Shown here piece by piece: positions 35,624-44,275 of a stretch of 64,000 nt of DNA. The notes under the pieces are model-generated. The model had not been told where the DNA came from and searched no databases. It saw only the letters and a list, made by a program, of their open reading frames with translations. The number at the start of each line of letters is the position of its first letter. The stretch's first letter is position 1. Both the position numbers and the translations under genes were made by a program. The DNA lies in assembly GCF_003993795.1 (NCBI RefSeq), contig NZ_RWKV01000008.1, forward strand, positions 1,054,001 through 1,118,000. Direction: 5' to 3'. Source of the DNA: Aquabacter cavernae. GTDB taxonomy: Bacteria; Pseudomonadota; Alphaproteobacteria; Rhizobiales; Xanthobacteraceae.

Positions 35624-36979
35624 TCAGCGCGCCACGGCCATGCCGGAATAAACCGGAGCGCCGGAGGGCGTTGCGGACGGCTCCGCGTCGCTCTCGCGCG
35701 TGATGATCAGAAAGGTGTCGTCGAGCCGATCCCGCTCCAGAGCGCGGACAGCATCGGACTGGACGCTGCCGGTCTCGCGGAAGCTGGCGAGCCGCTGCGG
35801 GCCATCCTGGTCCGACACCAGCCACAGATCATAATGCATGCCCTCCCCCGCCGGAGCGGGAAGCTTGAGGACGGTCACCGTGCCCGTGTCCACATCCAAA
35901 GTGAGGCCGATGGCCGGCACCGGCTGGGGGCCGAGCACGGCGAAGGCATCGGCCACCTCTTCGGGCGGCGGCGGCGCGGGCGGCGGGACGACCTGCACCA
36001 CGGGCGGCGGAGGCGGCGGTGCCGGTAGCGGCGGGGCGGGACGCTGCATCTCGCGATAGGCGACGGTCCCCGCACCGGCCAGAAGCACCAGCATGAGCAC
36101 GCCGCTCAGGCGGCGCCATCCCCGATGGTCCCGGCCGGAGGTGGAAGGTTCGGGCGCAGGCAAGGCAGGCGCGAGCGGGGGCGCTTCCGGGGCATCCGCC
36201 ACGTCAACCGCGGGCGCTTCGGCGACCGAAGGCGCGGCGGTGGGGGCAGGCTCGGGCACCGGCGGAACCTCATCGGTCCCCGCGCCGGTCTCCGGCGTCT
36301 CGGTCGGCGGCTCGATGGCGGCCTCACCATCGGGCGGCACGGCAGCGAGCAGCGCTATGGCGCGCGTTGACTGGGCGACCTCCTCCATGGCGGAGGAAAG
36401 GGGATCGCCGACAACGGGCGCCTCTCCTTGCGAGACATCCGCCTCATCTTTCTCACCACCCGCTTCGGGAGGCGAAGGAGGCTCCACCGTCTCTATAGGG
36501 GGCGCGGCCTCTTCCTCCGGCACAGGCACAGGAGGGACGGGCGGGGCATCGGCCGCTTCAGGGGGCGCAGCTTCGGCGACCGGCTGTACAGCAATCTGGG
36601 GTTCGGATGCCGAGACCTCGACATCTGACGACTGAACTTCCGGGGCCGCGACCTCGGCGCTGTTTTCAGTTGCGGCCTGATCGGCCTCCGGCACGGCCGG
36701 CTCGGGGGGAGATACAGCCTCGGCCACCGGAACAGGCGGCACCTTCGCCGGGAGATCCAGCGGCAGTTTGGAGAGAATGTCGTCCAGCAAGGTGGAGGGA
36801 AGGCGTGCGGGCGCCGACAATTCCAGCAGCGGCGAGAACCGCCGCTCCCACATGCGAACCAGAGCCGCCACCTCGGGATCGGCAACCATCCACTCACGCA
36901 TGGCCGCCCGTTCGGCGGCATCCAGCGTGCCCAGCACATATTCCGCCGCCGAACGGCTCAGTTCATTGCGCGTGTTCAT
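35624..36979 (-). CDS. Membrane anti-sigma factor, RskA-like
   Basis: A 451-residue protein. Residues 1-75 look like a cytoplasmic anti-sigma domain ([39 protein letters not shown]). A long acidic, Pro/Ala/Glu-rich linker covers about 80-285, a single transmembrane helix lies at 291-308, a proline stretch follows, and residues about 345-451 form the periplasmic RskA domain ([40 protein letters not shown]). Most RskA proteins are about 230-260 residues, so the 200-residue linker is an insertion. Its start overlaps the sigma factor stop by 4 bases (ATGA), as expected for a sigma/anti-sigma pair. Confidence 0.88.
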   Translation of the reverse strand: MNTRNELSRSAAEYVLGTLDAAERAAMREWMVADPEVAALVRMWERRFSPLLELSAPARLPSTLLDDILSKLPLDLPAKVPPVPVAEAVSPPEPAVPEADQAATENSAEVAAPEVQSSDVEVSASEPQIAVQPVAEAAPPEAADAPPVPPVPVPEEEAAPPIETVEPPSPPEAGGEKDEADVSQGEAPVVGDPLSSAMEEVAQSTRAIALLAAVPPDGEAAIEPPTETPETGAGTDEVPPVPEPAPTAAPSVAEAPAVDVADAPEAPPLAPALPAPEPSTSGRDHRGWRRLSGVLMLVLLAGAGTVAYREMQRPAPPLPAPPPPPPVVQVVPPPAPPPPEEVADAFAVLGPQPVPAIGLTLDVDTGTVTVLKLPAPAGEGMHYDLWLVSDQDGPQRLASFRETGSVQSDAVRALERDRLDDTFLIITRESDAEPSATPSGAPVYSGMAVAR

Positions 36980-37512
36980 GAGTCCACGCAGGCATCGAGT
37001 TCCGTGATGCTCCGCCAGATCCAGGTGTTCACCGCATGGGGCGGAGCGTCGAAATAGACGGACAGCGCCTCCCGGCTCCAGCCATCATAATAAGCGTGCA
37101 GCACGAGACGGCGGCGCTCCTCGGACAATTGCCCGAGGCATCCCAGCAGGTGCTGAAGGTCCTCGCTGCGCGCCATGCCCGCCAGGGGGTCCTCGGCGGT
37201 GGCATCGATCTCGAACGGATCGAGCGCATGGGCGGGCGAGCCCATCTCGCGCACGCGGTCAATGGCCTCCGAGCGCGCCAGGGAGGCCAGCGCTCCCAGA
37301 ACGTCTTCCTCCTCGGCGAGATCGGCAGCCGTGCCCCAGATCTTCACATAGGCCGCCTCGACCGCCGCGATGGCCTGGGGCCGGTCGCGCAGGATCCGCA
37401 AGGTGATGCCCAGGAGCCGCGGGGCCGTCAGGCCATAGAGACGACGGAAGGCCGTCCGGTCGGCCTGCGCCACACCGGAGAGAAGATCCTTAAGCCCATC
37501 GGAATTGCTCAC
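36976..37512 (-). CDS. ECF RNA polymerase sigma factor (SigK-like)
   Basis: A 178-residue ECF sigma factor. Region 2 (about 15-85) reads RTAFRRLYGLTAPRLLGITLRIL and AAYVKIWGTA; region 4 (about 115-175) has LGQLSEERRRLVLHAYYDGWSREALSVYFDAPPHAVNTWIWRSI, a helix-turn-helix. With the RskA-like anti-sigma partner overlapping its end it fits the SigK group, which respond to envelope or oxidative stress. The start is GTG at 37512. The upstream gap contains TTAACCAT and GATTC motifs, suggesting CtrA/CcrM input rather than only autoregulation. Confidence 0.88.
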   Translation of the reverse strand: MSNSDGLKDLLSGVAQADRTAFRRLYGLTAPRLLGITLRILRDRPQAIAAVEAAYVKIWGTAADLAEEEDVLGALASLARSEAIDRVREMGSPAHALDPFEIDATAEDPLAGMARSEDLQHLLGCLGQLSEERRRLVLHAYYDGWSREALSVYFDAPPHAVNTWIWRSITELDACVDS

Positions 37513-37857
37513 AGCCGATCCGCCCCAATGCCCTCCTCCCGATACCGGGCTGAGGGCACACGCCTCAAGTTAACTTTAAATATTAACCATAAGATTTTGA
37601 TTAAAAAGGAATTTCGATTCTAACTTCACGTAAATCCGTAGCTGCAGAATCCGCCAACCGGCTCACTGCGGCTCTGGCGGAAAACTTTTAAAGTGAACCC
37701 TATCCAATTGATAATAGGCCACTTTTCTCTTCATCTCAATCCTAAGGACGAAGACGCAACGTTCCTGATCTCCACGCGAAATCAAGGCGCGGGAACCCGA
37801 GCCCGGCGCCCATGGAAAAGCGCAGGCGGGATGTCATCCCCTCAAAGGAGAGATTGT
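37513..37857. promoter_or_regulatory. AT-rich gap upstream of the sigma factor with CtrA-like and GANTC motifs
   Basis: 345 bases with no gene between the fliJ end and the sigma factor start. It is strikingly AT-rich compared with its surroundings. It holds TTAA at 37570-37573 and 37576-37579, TTAACCAT (a CtrA half-site form) at 37583-37590, TTAA at 37601-37604, and a GATTC at 37616-37620. The TTAA spacing does not match the strict TTAA-N7-TTAA box, so CtrA binding is only suggested. I see no terminator for fliJ here. Confidence 0.5.
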
Positions 37858-38247
37858 TCAGAGGCGCGCGGGTTCGCCCTGGCGCCAGGAGCCGCGACGC
37901 TCCATCGCCTCCCCTGCCCGCTCGCGCTCGCCCGCCGCCTCGGCGAGCTGAAGCTGCGCTTCCGCCTCCTGGAATGCGTCATGCGCTTCGTCGCGCTGCT
38001 GGCGCAGTTCCTGGGCGGACTGGGCGAGATTGACCCGACGCTGGCGCGCGGCGGCGGCAAGCGGCGGATAAGCGAAATGACGGGGATCGTTGATACCCGA
38101 GCGCGCCTCTTCGGCAGCCACGTCGCGATCCAGATCCGCCGCCATGCGGTCGAATTCGGCGATCATGGTGTCGATCTGGGCGAGCCTGCGGCGCGCATCG
38201 TCGGTCTGGAACCGTTTGGCGCGGATCAGGGATTCACGCGACTTCAT
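37858..38247 (-). CDS. fliJ: Flagellar export protein FliJ family
   Basis: A 129-residue almost wholly helical protein. It begins MKSRESLIRAKRFQTDDARRR and continues DTMIAEFDRMAADLDRDVAAEE, DPRHFAYPPLAAAARQRRVNL and a long Glu/Gln/Ala-rich coiled coil, which matches alphaproteobacterial FliJ, the coiled-coil cochaperone of the FliI export ATPase. ATG 38247 gives the conserved start; a longer frame to 38466 runs through the ctrA control region and is unlikely. In many Hyphomicrobiales fliJ (often with fliI) is divergent from ctrA, as here; fliI is not in the window. Confidence 0.82.
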   Translation of the reverse strand: MKSRESLIRAKRFQTDDARRRLAQIDTMIAEFDRMAADLDRDVAAEEARSGINDPRHFAYPPLAAAARQRRVNLAQSAQELRQQRDEAHDAFQEAEAQLQLAEAAGERERAGEAMERRGSWRQGEPARL

Positions 38248-38714
38248 GGAACGCCACACTCCGAAGCACACGAGGGAAGCGGCACCTGCCATAGCGGTGC
38301 CCGTGGCATCCACCATGACGAAGACCCGTTGCCCTTTCCTTACCGTCCGGCCCGCCCGCCCGAAAAAGTTTCCGCATGGCCGCGACGGAAACCAATCGTT
38401 TACCGCCTTCGTTAATGATGCCTCCATGGTTCGGGCGAACGCGGGGCGACGGGTGCAACCTGTCAAACCGGCTGATCGCTTGAAAACCCGGGCTTGGGGC
38501 AGTGTGGAGTGGACGTTTCGGGTGCGAAGAACCTGCGGGTGTGGCCTTAACCATCAGTGTTTCGGATCATGCACAAAGTTTTCCGTACTCAGTCTTGTGC
38601 GATAGAATCCGTATCGGTTATCGATTCCTCATTCGTATCGCGAATCACACTGTGGCCTGAGCACGAGGAAGGCGGCATGCCGTCTTTTGACTTGGTGCGA
38701 GGAAAGGGATTGCC
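38248..38714 (+). promoter_or_regulatory. ctrA control region with three clustered GANTC sites and a CtrA half-site
   Basis: The 467-base fliJ-ctrA gap has no gene. It holds TTAACCAT at 38547-38554, a good CtrA half-site, and three GANTC sites at 38605-38609 (GAATC), 38623-38627 (GATTC) and 38642-38646 (GAATC), spaced 18-19 bases apart within the last 110 bases before ctrA. In Caulobacter, CcrM methylation and CtrA binding control ctrA promoters; the cluster here implies similar cell-cycle control. I did not find a convincing -35/-10 pair. Confidence 0.6.
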
Positions 38715-39416
38715 ATGCGCGTCTTGCTCATCGAGGACGACAGTGCGACGGCCCAAAGCATCGAGCTGATGCTGAAGTCCGAGAACTTCAATATCTATAC
38801 GACCGATCTGGGCGAAGAAGGTGTCGATCTCGGCAAGGTATACGAATACGACATCATCCTGCTGGACCTGAACCTGCCGGACATGTCGGGCTTCGAGGTG
38901 CTCCGCAGCCTGCGCGTCGCCAAGGTGAAGACCCCCATTCTCATCCTCTCCGGCCTTGCCGGCACCGAGGACAAGGTGAAGGGCTTCGGCTTCGGGGCGG
39001 ACGATTACCTGACCAAGCCGTTCCATAAGGACGAGATGGTCGCCCGTATCCACGCCATCGTGCGCCGCTCCAAGGGGCATGCGCAGTCGGTGATCCAGAC
39101 CGGCGACCTGATCGTGAACCTGGACACCAAGACGGTCGAGGTGGAAGGCACCCGCGTGCACCTCACCGGCAAGGAATACCAGATGCTGGAGCTGCTCTCG
39201 CTCCGCAAGGGCACGACCCTGACCAAGGAAATGTTCCTGAACCACCTCTATGGCGGCATGGACGAGCCCGAGCTGAAGATCATCGACGTCTTCATCTGCA
39301 AGCTGCGCAAGAAGCTCGCCAACGCCTCCGGTGGCAAGAACTATATCGAGACCGTCTGGGGCCGCGGCTACGTGCTGCGCGAGCCCATGGCCGGTGCCGA
39401 GCGCATCGCGGTCTGA
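38715..39416 (+). CDS. ctrA: Cell-cycle response regulator CtrA
   Basis: A 233-residue OmpR-type master regulator. The receiver domain (1-120) has acidic pocket EDD at 7-9, phospho-acceptor Asp51 in [14 protein letters not shown] and Lys101 in [13 protein letters not shown]. The DNA-binding domain (about 125-225) ends in [33 protein letters not shown] (split), the near-invariant CtrA signature. It governs division, motility and replication via TTAA-N7-TTAA boxes. The C-terminus is IAV rather than the AA end that tags Caulobacter CtrA for ClpXP. AGGAAAGGG lies 5-7 bases before ATG 38715. Confidence 0.98.
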   Translation: MRVLLIEDDSATAQSIELMLKSENFNIYTTDLGEEGVDLGKVYEYDIILLDLNLPDMSGFEVLRSLRVAKVKTPILILSGLAGTEDKVKGFGFGADDYLTKPFHKDEMVARIHAIVRRSKGHAQSVIQTGDLIVNLDTKTVEVEGTRVHLTGKEYQMLELLSLRKGTTLTKEMFLNHLYGGMDEPELKIIDVFICKLRKKLANASGGKNYIETVWGRGYVLREPMAGAERIAV

Positions 39417-39447
39417 TCCTTTTTCAAACCCGTCCACAAGACGCAAA

Positions 39448-39470
39448 AAAGCCCCGCAGAGCGGGGCTTT
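39448..39470 (+). terminator. Terminator after ctrA
   Basis: A perfect 10-bp stem (AAAGCCCCGC / GCGGGGCTTT) with an AGA loop, followed by TCATTTT and preceded by a run of A. It can act in both directions, ending ctrA and possibly the convergent large-protein transcript. Confidence 0.88.
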
Positions 39471-39544
39471 TCATTTTGTGCTGGTGGGACGCCGGACAAT
39501 CGATCCGGCCTCTGGCCGGCCCCGGAAGGGGCCGGGAAGCCGCC

Positions 39545-42500
39545 TCAGATGTTCGGCACCAGACGCATGACCATGTCGTTATAGTCGAAGTCCGAGCCCT
39601 GGGCGGCGGTAAGGTCCTCGAAGCCGAAGGTGTTCTCGCCGAAGATGCGGATATATTCCGCCCCGCCCGCATTGCCGTCGCCCGGCACGAAGATGTCGCC
39701 GGACTGGGTGATCAGCACGGGCGCATAGAAGCCGTCGCCGCCCGCGACCGTCCAAGCCTGTGTGGCGTCGAAGTTGCTACCGCCATAGCTGGCCGAGAAA
39801 CCCGCGTCCAGGTTGGCGAGCACGGCGGTATGGAACGCATCCGTATCGCCGTAGGCGACGCCATCCACCATGATCTCGCCCGTGGCGGCATTCACCTCGA
39901 ACCGCACGAAATGCAGGTCGTTGGTGTTGGCGGCACTGCCCGCCACTTCCACGCTCAGTTCCTGGCCCTGGGTCAGATACACGAGGGGCATGTCATACAT
40001 GCGCTGGATGCTGGCCATGTTGGACGAGGCATCCAGCGTGTTGTTCACCCCGGCCGTCAGCTGAATGCCGCCCACATTGAGATTGTAGGTGCCGTCCGGC
40101 TGCTCGGTGGCGGAGAAGCTGGGCTGCTGGTCGATGTCGTTCTCGCCGGTCTGGATGGCGAAATGCAGCTCCTGCCCGACACCCAGATAGACCATCTGGC
40201 TGCCGTTGAAGATGGTCGTCCCGGTATCGTTCTGGACGTTGCCCACATAAGCGAGCGCCGCGTCGGTCACATCGGTGACCACCATGCCGTTGACGTCGAT
40301 CATCTCGCCGGAGCTGTTGGTCCGGTACAGGATCAGCGTCGCCTCGGGCGGCAGGGTGGACCCGACCGCATTGAAGGCGATCCAGTTGCCCTGCGTGCCC
40401 CCATCCCCGACATCCAGCCCGAGGCCCTGCGCCGTGGCCTGGAGATCCAGATCGCTCATGGAGACGACCAGGTTCAGGTCGGAGCTGGTGCGGCCGATGG
40501 GCGTGGCGAACAGCGTGTCCGACGCGAGGTATTGCGTCATGCTGATGGTGTAGGTGCCCGCGCCCAGCTGCTGCTGGACCGCCGTCTGCCACTGGCCGTC
40601 AATGTCGGCGAAGGCAGCGATGGGCGCGATCGTGGTGCCCGCGGTGTCGGTGATGGTGACCAGCGCCGCCTGCAGGCCGTAGATCTTGTTGGTGTAGCCG
40701 GAGATCCAGCTCGTGGTGTTCGGATCGCTGTTGAGGCCGGTCCAGCCGAATGCGAACTCGCCCGACCCCGCCGTGATGGACGGCGCGGTGGTGCTGGACT
40801 GCCCGGAGATGGCGGTGAAGCCATTGTTCCCGAGCGTACCCGCCACCGCTGCCGTGGGCGCGGCGAGGCCCGCAATGTAGTTCGGGTCGGTGTTCCACTC
40901 CATCATGGAGAAGTCGAGGGTCGGCGTCGCGCCGGTCACCGCCACCGTGAAGGTCAGCAGGCTGCCGTCGCCGCGCAGCGCGCCGGGCGTCACGGTCGCG
41001 AGCCCATCGGCCGCGTAGGTCACGTCCGAAGTGCTGGTGGGATCGACGAACTCATAGGTGCCGTTGGTGGTGGCGTAGACGTTGTAGATCTTCTGGGTCG
41101 CGCCTTCGCCGACCACGATCTGGTACCAGTTCACCGCGCTCGCGGCGACCGGCGGATTGACGAGAACCAGGCTGCTGGGGCTCTGCCCCACGCCGCCGTT
41201 TCCGACCACCGAGTAGACGCCATTGCTCTCGTTCACCGTCCAGGTCTGCCACGGCGTCTCCGTGGAGCTGCCCAGTTGCAGGGAGGTCCAGGTCGGCGTG
41301 TTGCCATCGTCGTAGGCGGAGATGAACTTGAAGTAGATCGGCACGTCGTCGCTGAGGACCATGGCCTGGCCCGAGCCGAAATCGAGCGTGATGCTCTGGC
41401 CGTTGCCCTGATAGGTCCCCATGTCGTAGGTGGTGCCGTTGGTGGGCCCGATATAGTTGAAGATGCTCGGCTGCACATAGCCGGCCGGCGTTTCGCCATC
41501 CGCATACATGTTCAGCGTGAGCGAGGTGAGATTCGCACCGTTCTGATAGACGGGCAGCAGCGGACCACCCTGATTGAAGGCCGCCATCAGCGCGTCGGAA
41601 TAGGTGGATCCGTACGAATTGGTGTTGTCGAAGAACACCTTCGAGTAATGGTCATAAAAGACCGGATTGGAGCCCGCCATGTTATTGGCGAAGGCGTAGG
41701 TGGGATCCCAATTGTAATTCTTATTGAGATCGATCGCCCCCTGCACCTGATCATTGAGCGACGCGCCTGTGACACCGTAATACCCGGCGGTGAAGCCGTT
41801 GGTGAACTGCTGAAGGATCTTCCCCCACTGATTGTTCGCCCCGACATTCATGGTCGACGTGGGATCGTCCCCCGTCGCATAGACCATGTAGGGCTCGGCG
41901 TCGGTCTGGTTGGTGTAGATCTCCACCGTGCCCAGGCTGGAATAGATGCTCTGCTGGAGCTGGGCCGCCGTGATCTTGATATAGCCCTGGATCTGGCTGT
42001 TGGCGCCGGGAGCCAGCCAGAACACCTGGTTGGTGGCATCCCATTCCAACTGGTAGTTGAAATAGCCCGCATTGCGCCACTGCCCGACGGTCCCGGCCGG
42101 CGATCCGGCCTCGACATCAGGCGCACCGTTGAAAAAGCCGTTCAGGACGATGTCGGAGGCGCTGCTGCCCTGCAGGCTCGTGATGTAGCCGGACCAGTCG
42201 TCGGCCGAAAAGGCCGCATTGCCGATGGGCACAGCCGCCGTTGGCGAGATGGCCATCCGGTCCTGGCCGGCCAGCGGGCCCTCGGTATATTGATAGACCA
42301 CCTGGGAGGAACTGGTGGCGGGCAGATCCGTGCCGAGCAGGGTCTGGCCGGTCACATTGTAGCTGCGCGTGCCGGTGGCGGCGCTCAGCTCCATGGGAAT
42401 GCCGAAGCCTTCCACAGAGGTGAGGTTCGCGGCGTCGCCAGACGCATTCAGCAGGCTGATCTCGACGCTGTCATAGCGGTAGCTGTTCTCCGCCGCAGAC

Positions 42501-42787
42501 TGCCAGTTGATCTGGCTCTGGGAGGCGAACGTCAGCGGCGTCGCGGAGTCCGTACTCTGGATGATGAAATAGACCTTGCCGCCGTTGAGCGTCTCCGAGC
42601 CCGTCGTCAGCGGAACGTCGAAGCTAAGGTCGATCGGGCCGTCCTGCGTGCCGTTGCCCGCATAAATCTTCTCGTAGACAGGGCTGTCCGATCCACTGCT
42701 GAAGATCAGCACGGTGAGATAGACGCCATCCACGTTCAGTTGTGAACGGAGGGTCGAACTCAGGTTAACCGTCATCGTCGTGGCCAT
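39545..42787 (-). CDS. Large secreted-type protein: GH64-like N-terminal region, DUF4114 C-terminal domain
   Basis: A 1080-residue acidic protein, rich in Asn, Thr, Ser, Gly and Asp with very few Lys, typical of a protein exported by type I secretion; no Sec signal peptide is visible. Residues about 20-430 resemble the beta-1,3-glucanase GH64/thaumatin-like fold (VYFIIQSTD, VEGFGIPMELSA, GYFNYQLEWDATNQVFWLAP, NPVFYDHYSKVFF, YGSTYSDALMAAFNQGG). Residues about 500-960 are repetitive beta-type segments. The last 90 or so are DUF4114: YIRIFGENTFGFEDL and SDFDYNDMVMRL, a calcium-binding-like end. ATG 42787 has GGAG 7 bases upstream; 19 further in-frame residues are unlikely. No T1SS genes are adjacent. 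Enzyme activity is not established: I cannot confirm the GH64 catalytic acids. Confidence 0.72.
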   Translation of the reverse strand: MATTMTVNLSSTLRSQLNVDGVYLTVLIFSSGSDSPVYEKIYAGNGTQDGPIDLSFDVPLTTGSETLNGGKVYFIIQSTDSATPLTFASQSQINWQSAAENSYRYDSVEISLLNASGDAANLTSVEGFGIPMELSAATGTRSYNVTGQTLLGTDLPATSSSQVVYQYTEGPLAGQDRMAISPTAAVPIGNAAFSADDWSGYITSLQGSSASDIVLNGFFNGAPDVEAGSPAGTVGQWRNAGYFNYQLEWDATNQVFWLAPGANSQIQGYIKITAAQLQQSIYSSLGTVEIYTNQTDAEPYMVYATGDDPTSTMNVGANNQWGKILQQFTNGFTAGYYGVTGASLNDQVQGAIDLNKNYNWDPTYAFANNMAGSNPVFYDHYSKVFFDNTNSYGSTYSDALMAAFNQGGPLLPVYQNGANLTSLTLNMYADGETPAGYVQPSIFNYIGPTNGTTYDMGTYQGNGQSITLDFGSGQAMVLSDDVPIYFKFISAYDDGNTPTWTSLQLGSSTETPWQTWTVNESNGVYSVVGNGGVGQSPSSLVLVNPPVAASAVNWYQIVVGEGATQKIYNVYATTNGTYEFVDPTSTSDVTYAADGLATVTPGALRGDGSLLTFTVAVTGATPTLDFSMMEWNTDPNYIAGLAAPTAAVAGTLGNNGFTAISGQSSTTAPSITAGSGEFAFGWTGLNSDPNTTSWISGYTNKIYGLQAALVTITDTAGTTIAPIAAFADIDGQWQTAVQQQLGAGTYTISMTQYLASDTLFATPIGRTSSDLNLVVSMSDLDLQATAQGLGLDVGDGGTQGNWIAFNAVGSTLPPEATLILYRTNSSGEMIDVNGMVVTDVTDAALAYVGNVQNDTGTTIFNGSQMVYLGVGQELHFAIQTGENDIDQQPSFSATEQPDGTYNLNVGGIQLTAGVNNTLDASSNMASIQRMYDMPLVYLTQGQELSVEVAGSAANTNDLHFVRFEVNAATGEIMVDGVAYGDTDAFHTAVLANLDAGFSASYGGSNFDATQAWTVAGGDGFYAPVLITQSGDIFVPGDGNAGGAEYIRIFGENTFGFEDLTAAQGSDFDYNDMVMRLVPNI

Positions 42788-43070
42788 CGGGCGCTCCGAA
42801 ATACAGTGGTCCTTCGACGCCGTCCGGCCCCCGCCGACTGGCACGGTCCAAAGCCCGCTTTTTTCTCCCTCAAACGCAGCCTCGACAGAGCGAAGAGCGT
42901 ACTTTTGAGGGGCAAGCGTGACCCTAGCACGTAAGAAAAGTGAATAAATCTTAACGCCTTTGAGAAAGCAACCTGATTCGGAGGTATGGTTTACGGCCTA
43001 CTGACCTGTTTCCTCGTCATTTTTTCGTTACCCGCAGCCCCATGCACCCCATGCGGCACAGGAAAAAGGA
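42788..43070 (-). promoter_or_regulatory. Gene-free gap upstream of the large DUF4114 protein
   Basis: About 280 bases with no gene. It is relatively AT-rich (around 42930-42970, with AAGAAAAGTGAATAAATCTTAACG), which fits a regulated promoter for the large protein. I cannot define -35/-10 boxes with confidence. Confidence 0.35.
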
Positions 43071-43098
43071 AACGGCGCGATCCGGGGACCGCGCCGTT
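43071..43098 (-). terminator. Terminator after the DnaJ-like gene
   Basis: A 9-bp stem (AACGGCGCG / CGCGCCGTT) with a GC-rich loop, starting about 57 bases past the stop. In the minus direction it runs into TTCCTTTTTCC, a good U-tract; in the plus direction a T-run (GGTTTTTT) follows, so it may be bidirectional. Confidence 0.7.
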
Positions 43099-43154
43099 GA
43101 AAATGGTTTTTTCAGGGCCTGGAATGCCGAAACAAGCGGGCCGCAAGACGTTGG

Positions 43155-44105
43155 TCAGTCGCCGCGCCACTTGCGCATCAGCGCCTCAAGCTCGCCATCC
43201 CGATCGGCAGGGAGCGCCAGATTGATCTCCACCAGGAGATCGCCATGTCCGCCGGCAGCCTTGGGCAGTCCCTTGCCGCGCAGGCGGAACACCTTTCCGC
43301 CCGAGGTCCAGGCGGGAATGTTCAGGTCCACGGCACCCGTCAGGGTGGGCACCCGCACCTTCGTGCCCAGAACCGCGTCCTGAAGCGGCACAGGAACCTC
43401 CTGGCGCAGATCATCCCCTTCCCGGCGGAACAGGGGGTGGATGGCATAGGACACCGTCACATAGGCATCCCCCGCCGGGCCGCCCGTGGGGCTGGGCTCG
43501 CCCTGCCCCTTCAGGCGCATGCGGTGGCCTTCCACGGTGCCGGGGGCGATCTTCACATCCACCTGCTTGCCGTTGGGCAGGGCGACGCGCTTGCTGGCGC
43601 CGGCCGCAGCCTCCTCATAGGTCACGGGCAGCGTGATCTCGGTGTCCGCCCCGGGCTGCGGGGAAAAGCCGCCGCCGGCACTGCGGCGCTGCCGGCCGAA
43701 GCCGAACATGTCGCCGATATCATCGAACGAGCCACCCCGCCCCGCGCGCCCGCCCGGGCGGCGCGCGCCATCGGGGCCGAAGGAGAAGCTCTCGAAAATC
43801 GTGTCGCCGTCGAAGCCGGAGAAACCGCCCGGCCGCGCGCCGCCACCGCCGCCGCCGAACCCGGCGAAATCGTGCATGCGGGGCTTGCCCTGCGCATCGA
43901 TCTCGCCCCGGTCGAACTGGCCGCGCTTCTCCTTGTCGGAGAGCAGGTCATAGGCGCCGGTCAATTCGGCAAACTTATCCTGTGCCTTCGGATCCTCCGT
44001 GTTGGAGTCCGGATGCAATTTCTTCGCAAGGCGCCGATAGGCGCGCTTGATCTCGCTTTCGTCCGCGCCCTTGGCCACGCCGAGAACGTCGTATGGATCG
44101 CGCAT
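43155..44105 (-). CDS. DnaJ C-terminal domain protein (CbpA-like J-protein)
   Basis: A 316-residue class-B J-protein. The J domain has HPD at 31-33 (RRLAKKLHPDSN); then a Gly/Phe-rich stretch (FGGGGGGARPGGFSGFDGD) and two beta-sandwich client-binding domains (about 150-310: ITLPVTYEEAAAGASKRVALPNGK, LRGKGLPKAAGGHGDL). There is no CxxCxGxG zinc finger, which separates it from DnaJ proper. It should deliver clients to DnaK. It is followed by a terminator; 62 bases upstream of its ATG is a short inverted repeat TTGCA-GGAT-TGCAA type that could be an operator. Confidence 0.93.
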   Translation of the reverse strand: MRDPYDVLGVAKGADESEIKRAYRRLAKKLHPDSNTEDPKAQDKFAELTGAYDLLSDKEKRGQFDRGEIDAQGKPRMHDFAGFGGGGGGARPGGFSGFDGDTIFESFSFGPDGARRPGGRAGRGGSFDDIGDMFGFGRQRRSAGGGFSPQPGADTEITLPVTYEEAAAGASKRVALPNGKQVDVKIAPGTVEGHRMRLKGQGEPSPTGGPAGDAYVTVSYAIHPLFRREGDDLRQEVPVPLQDAVLGTKVRVPTLTGAVDLNIPAWTSGGKVFRLRGKGLPKAAGGHGDLLVEINLALPADRDGELEALMRKWRGD

Positions 44106-44163
44106 GCAATATCACCTCGGGACCAGCACTTTCCGGCCGGTCGCACTTCTCATGTGGGGTGAT

Positions 44164-44207
44164 GTTGCAGGATTGCAACGCCCTGGCTTCGCCACAAAAG
44201 CGAAGCC
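44164..44207. promoter_or_regulatory. Two inverted repeats between lipoprotein gene and dnaJ-like gene
   Basis: GTTGCA (44164-44169) pairs with TGCAAC (44174-44179) and GGCTTCGC (44185-44192) pairs with GCGAAGCC (44200-44207, loop CACAAAA). The second could terminate the upstream lipoprotein transcript (minus strand reads TTTTGTG in the loop, no clear U-tract); the first, nearer the dnaJ-like start, could be a protein-binding site. It is not the CIRCE heat-shock operator. Confidence 0.35.
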
Positions 44208-44275
44208 GCGCCCCGTCTCGCGCATTGAAGCCGATTCACGGATTTTGGGAAGATGGTGCGTGCGCGGATGCGGGC

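Noticed and set aside
39476-42745. A very long plus-strand open frame (about 1089 codons) opposite the large DUF4114 protein
   Set aside because: It is rich in Arg, His, Gly and Val with no domain signature, the typical shadow of a GC-rich coding strand. The minus-strand frame has recognisable domains and a ribosome site.
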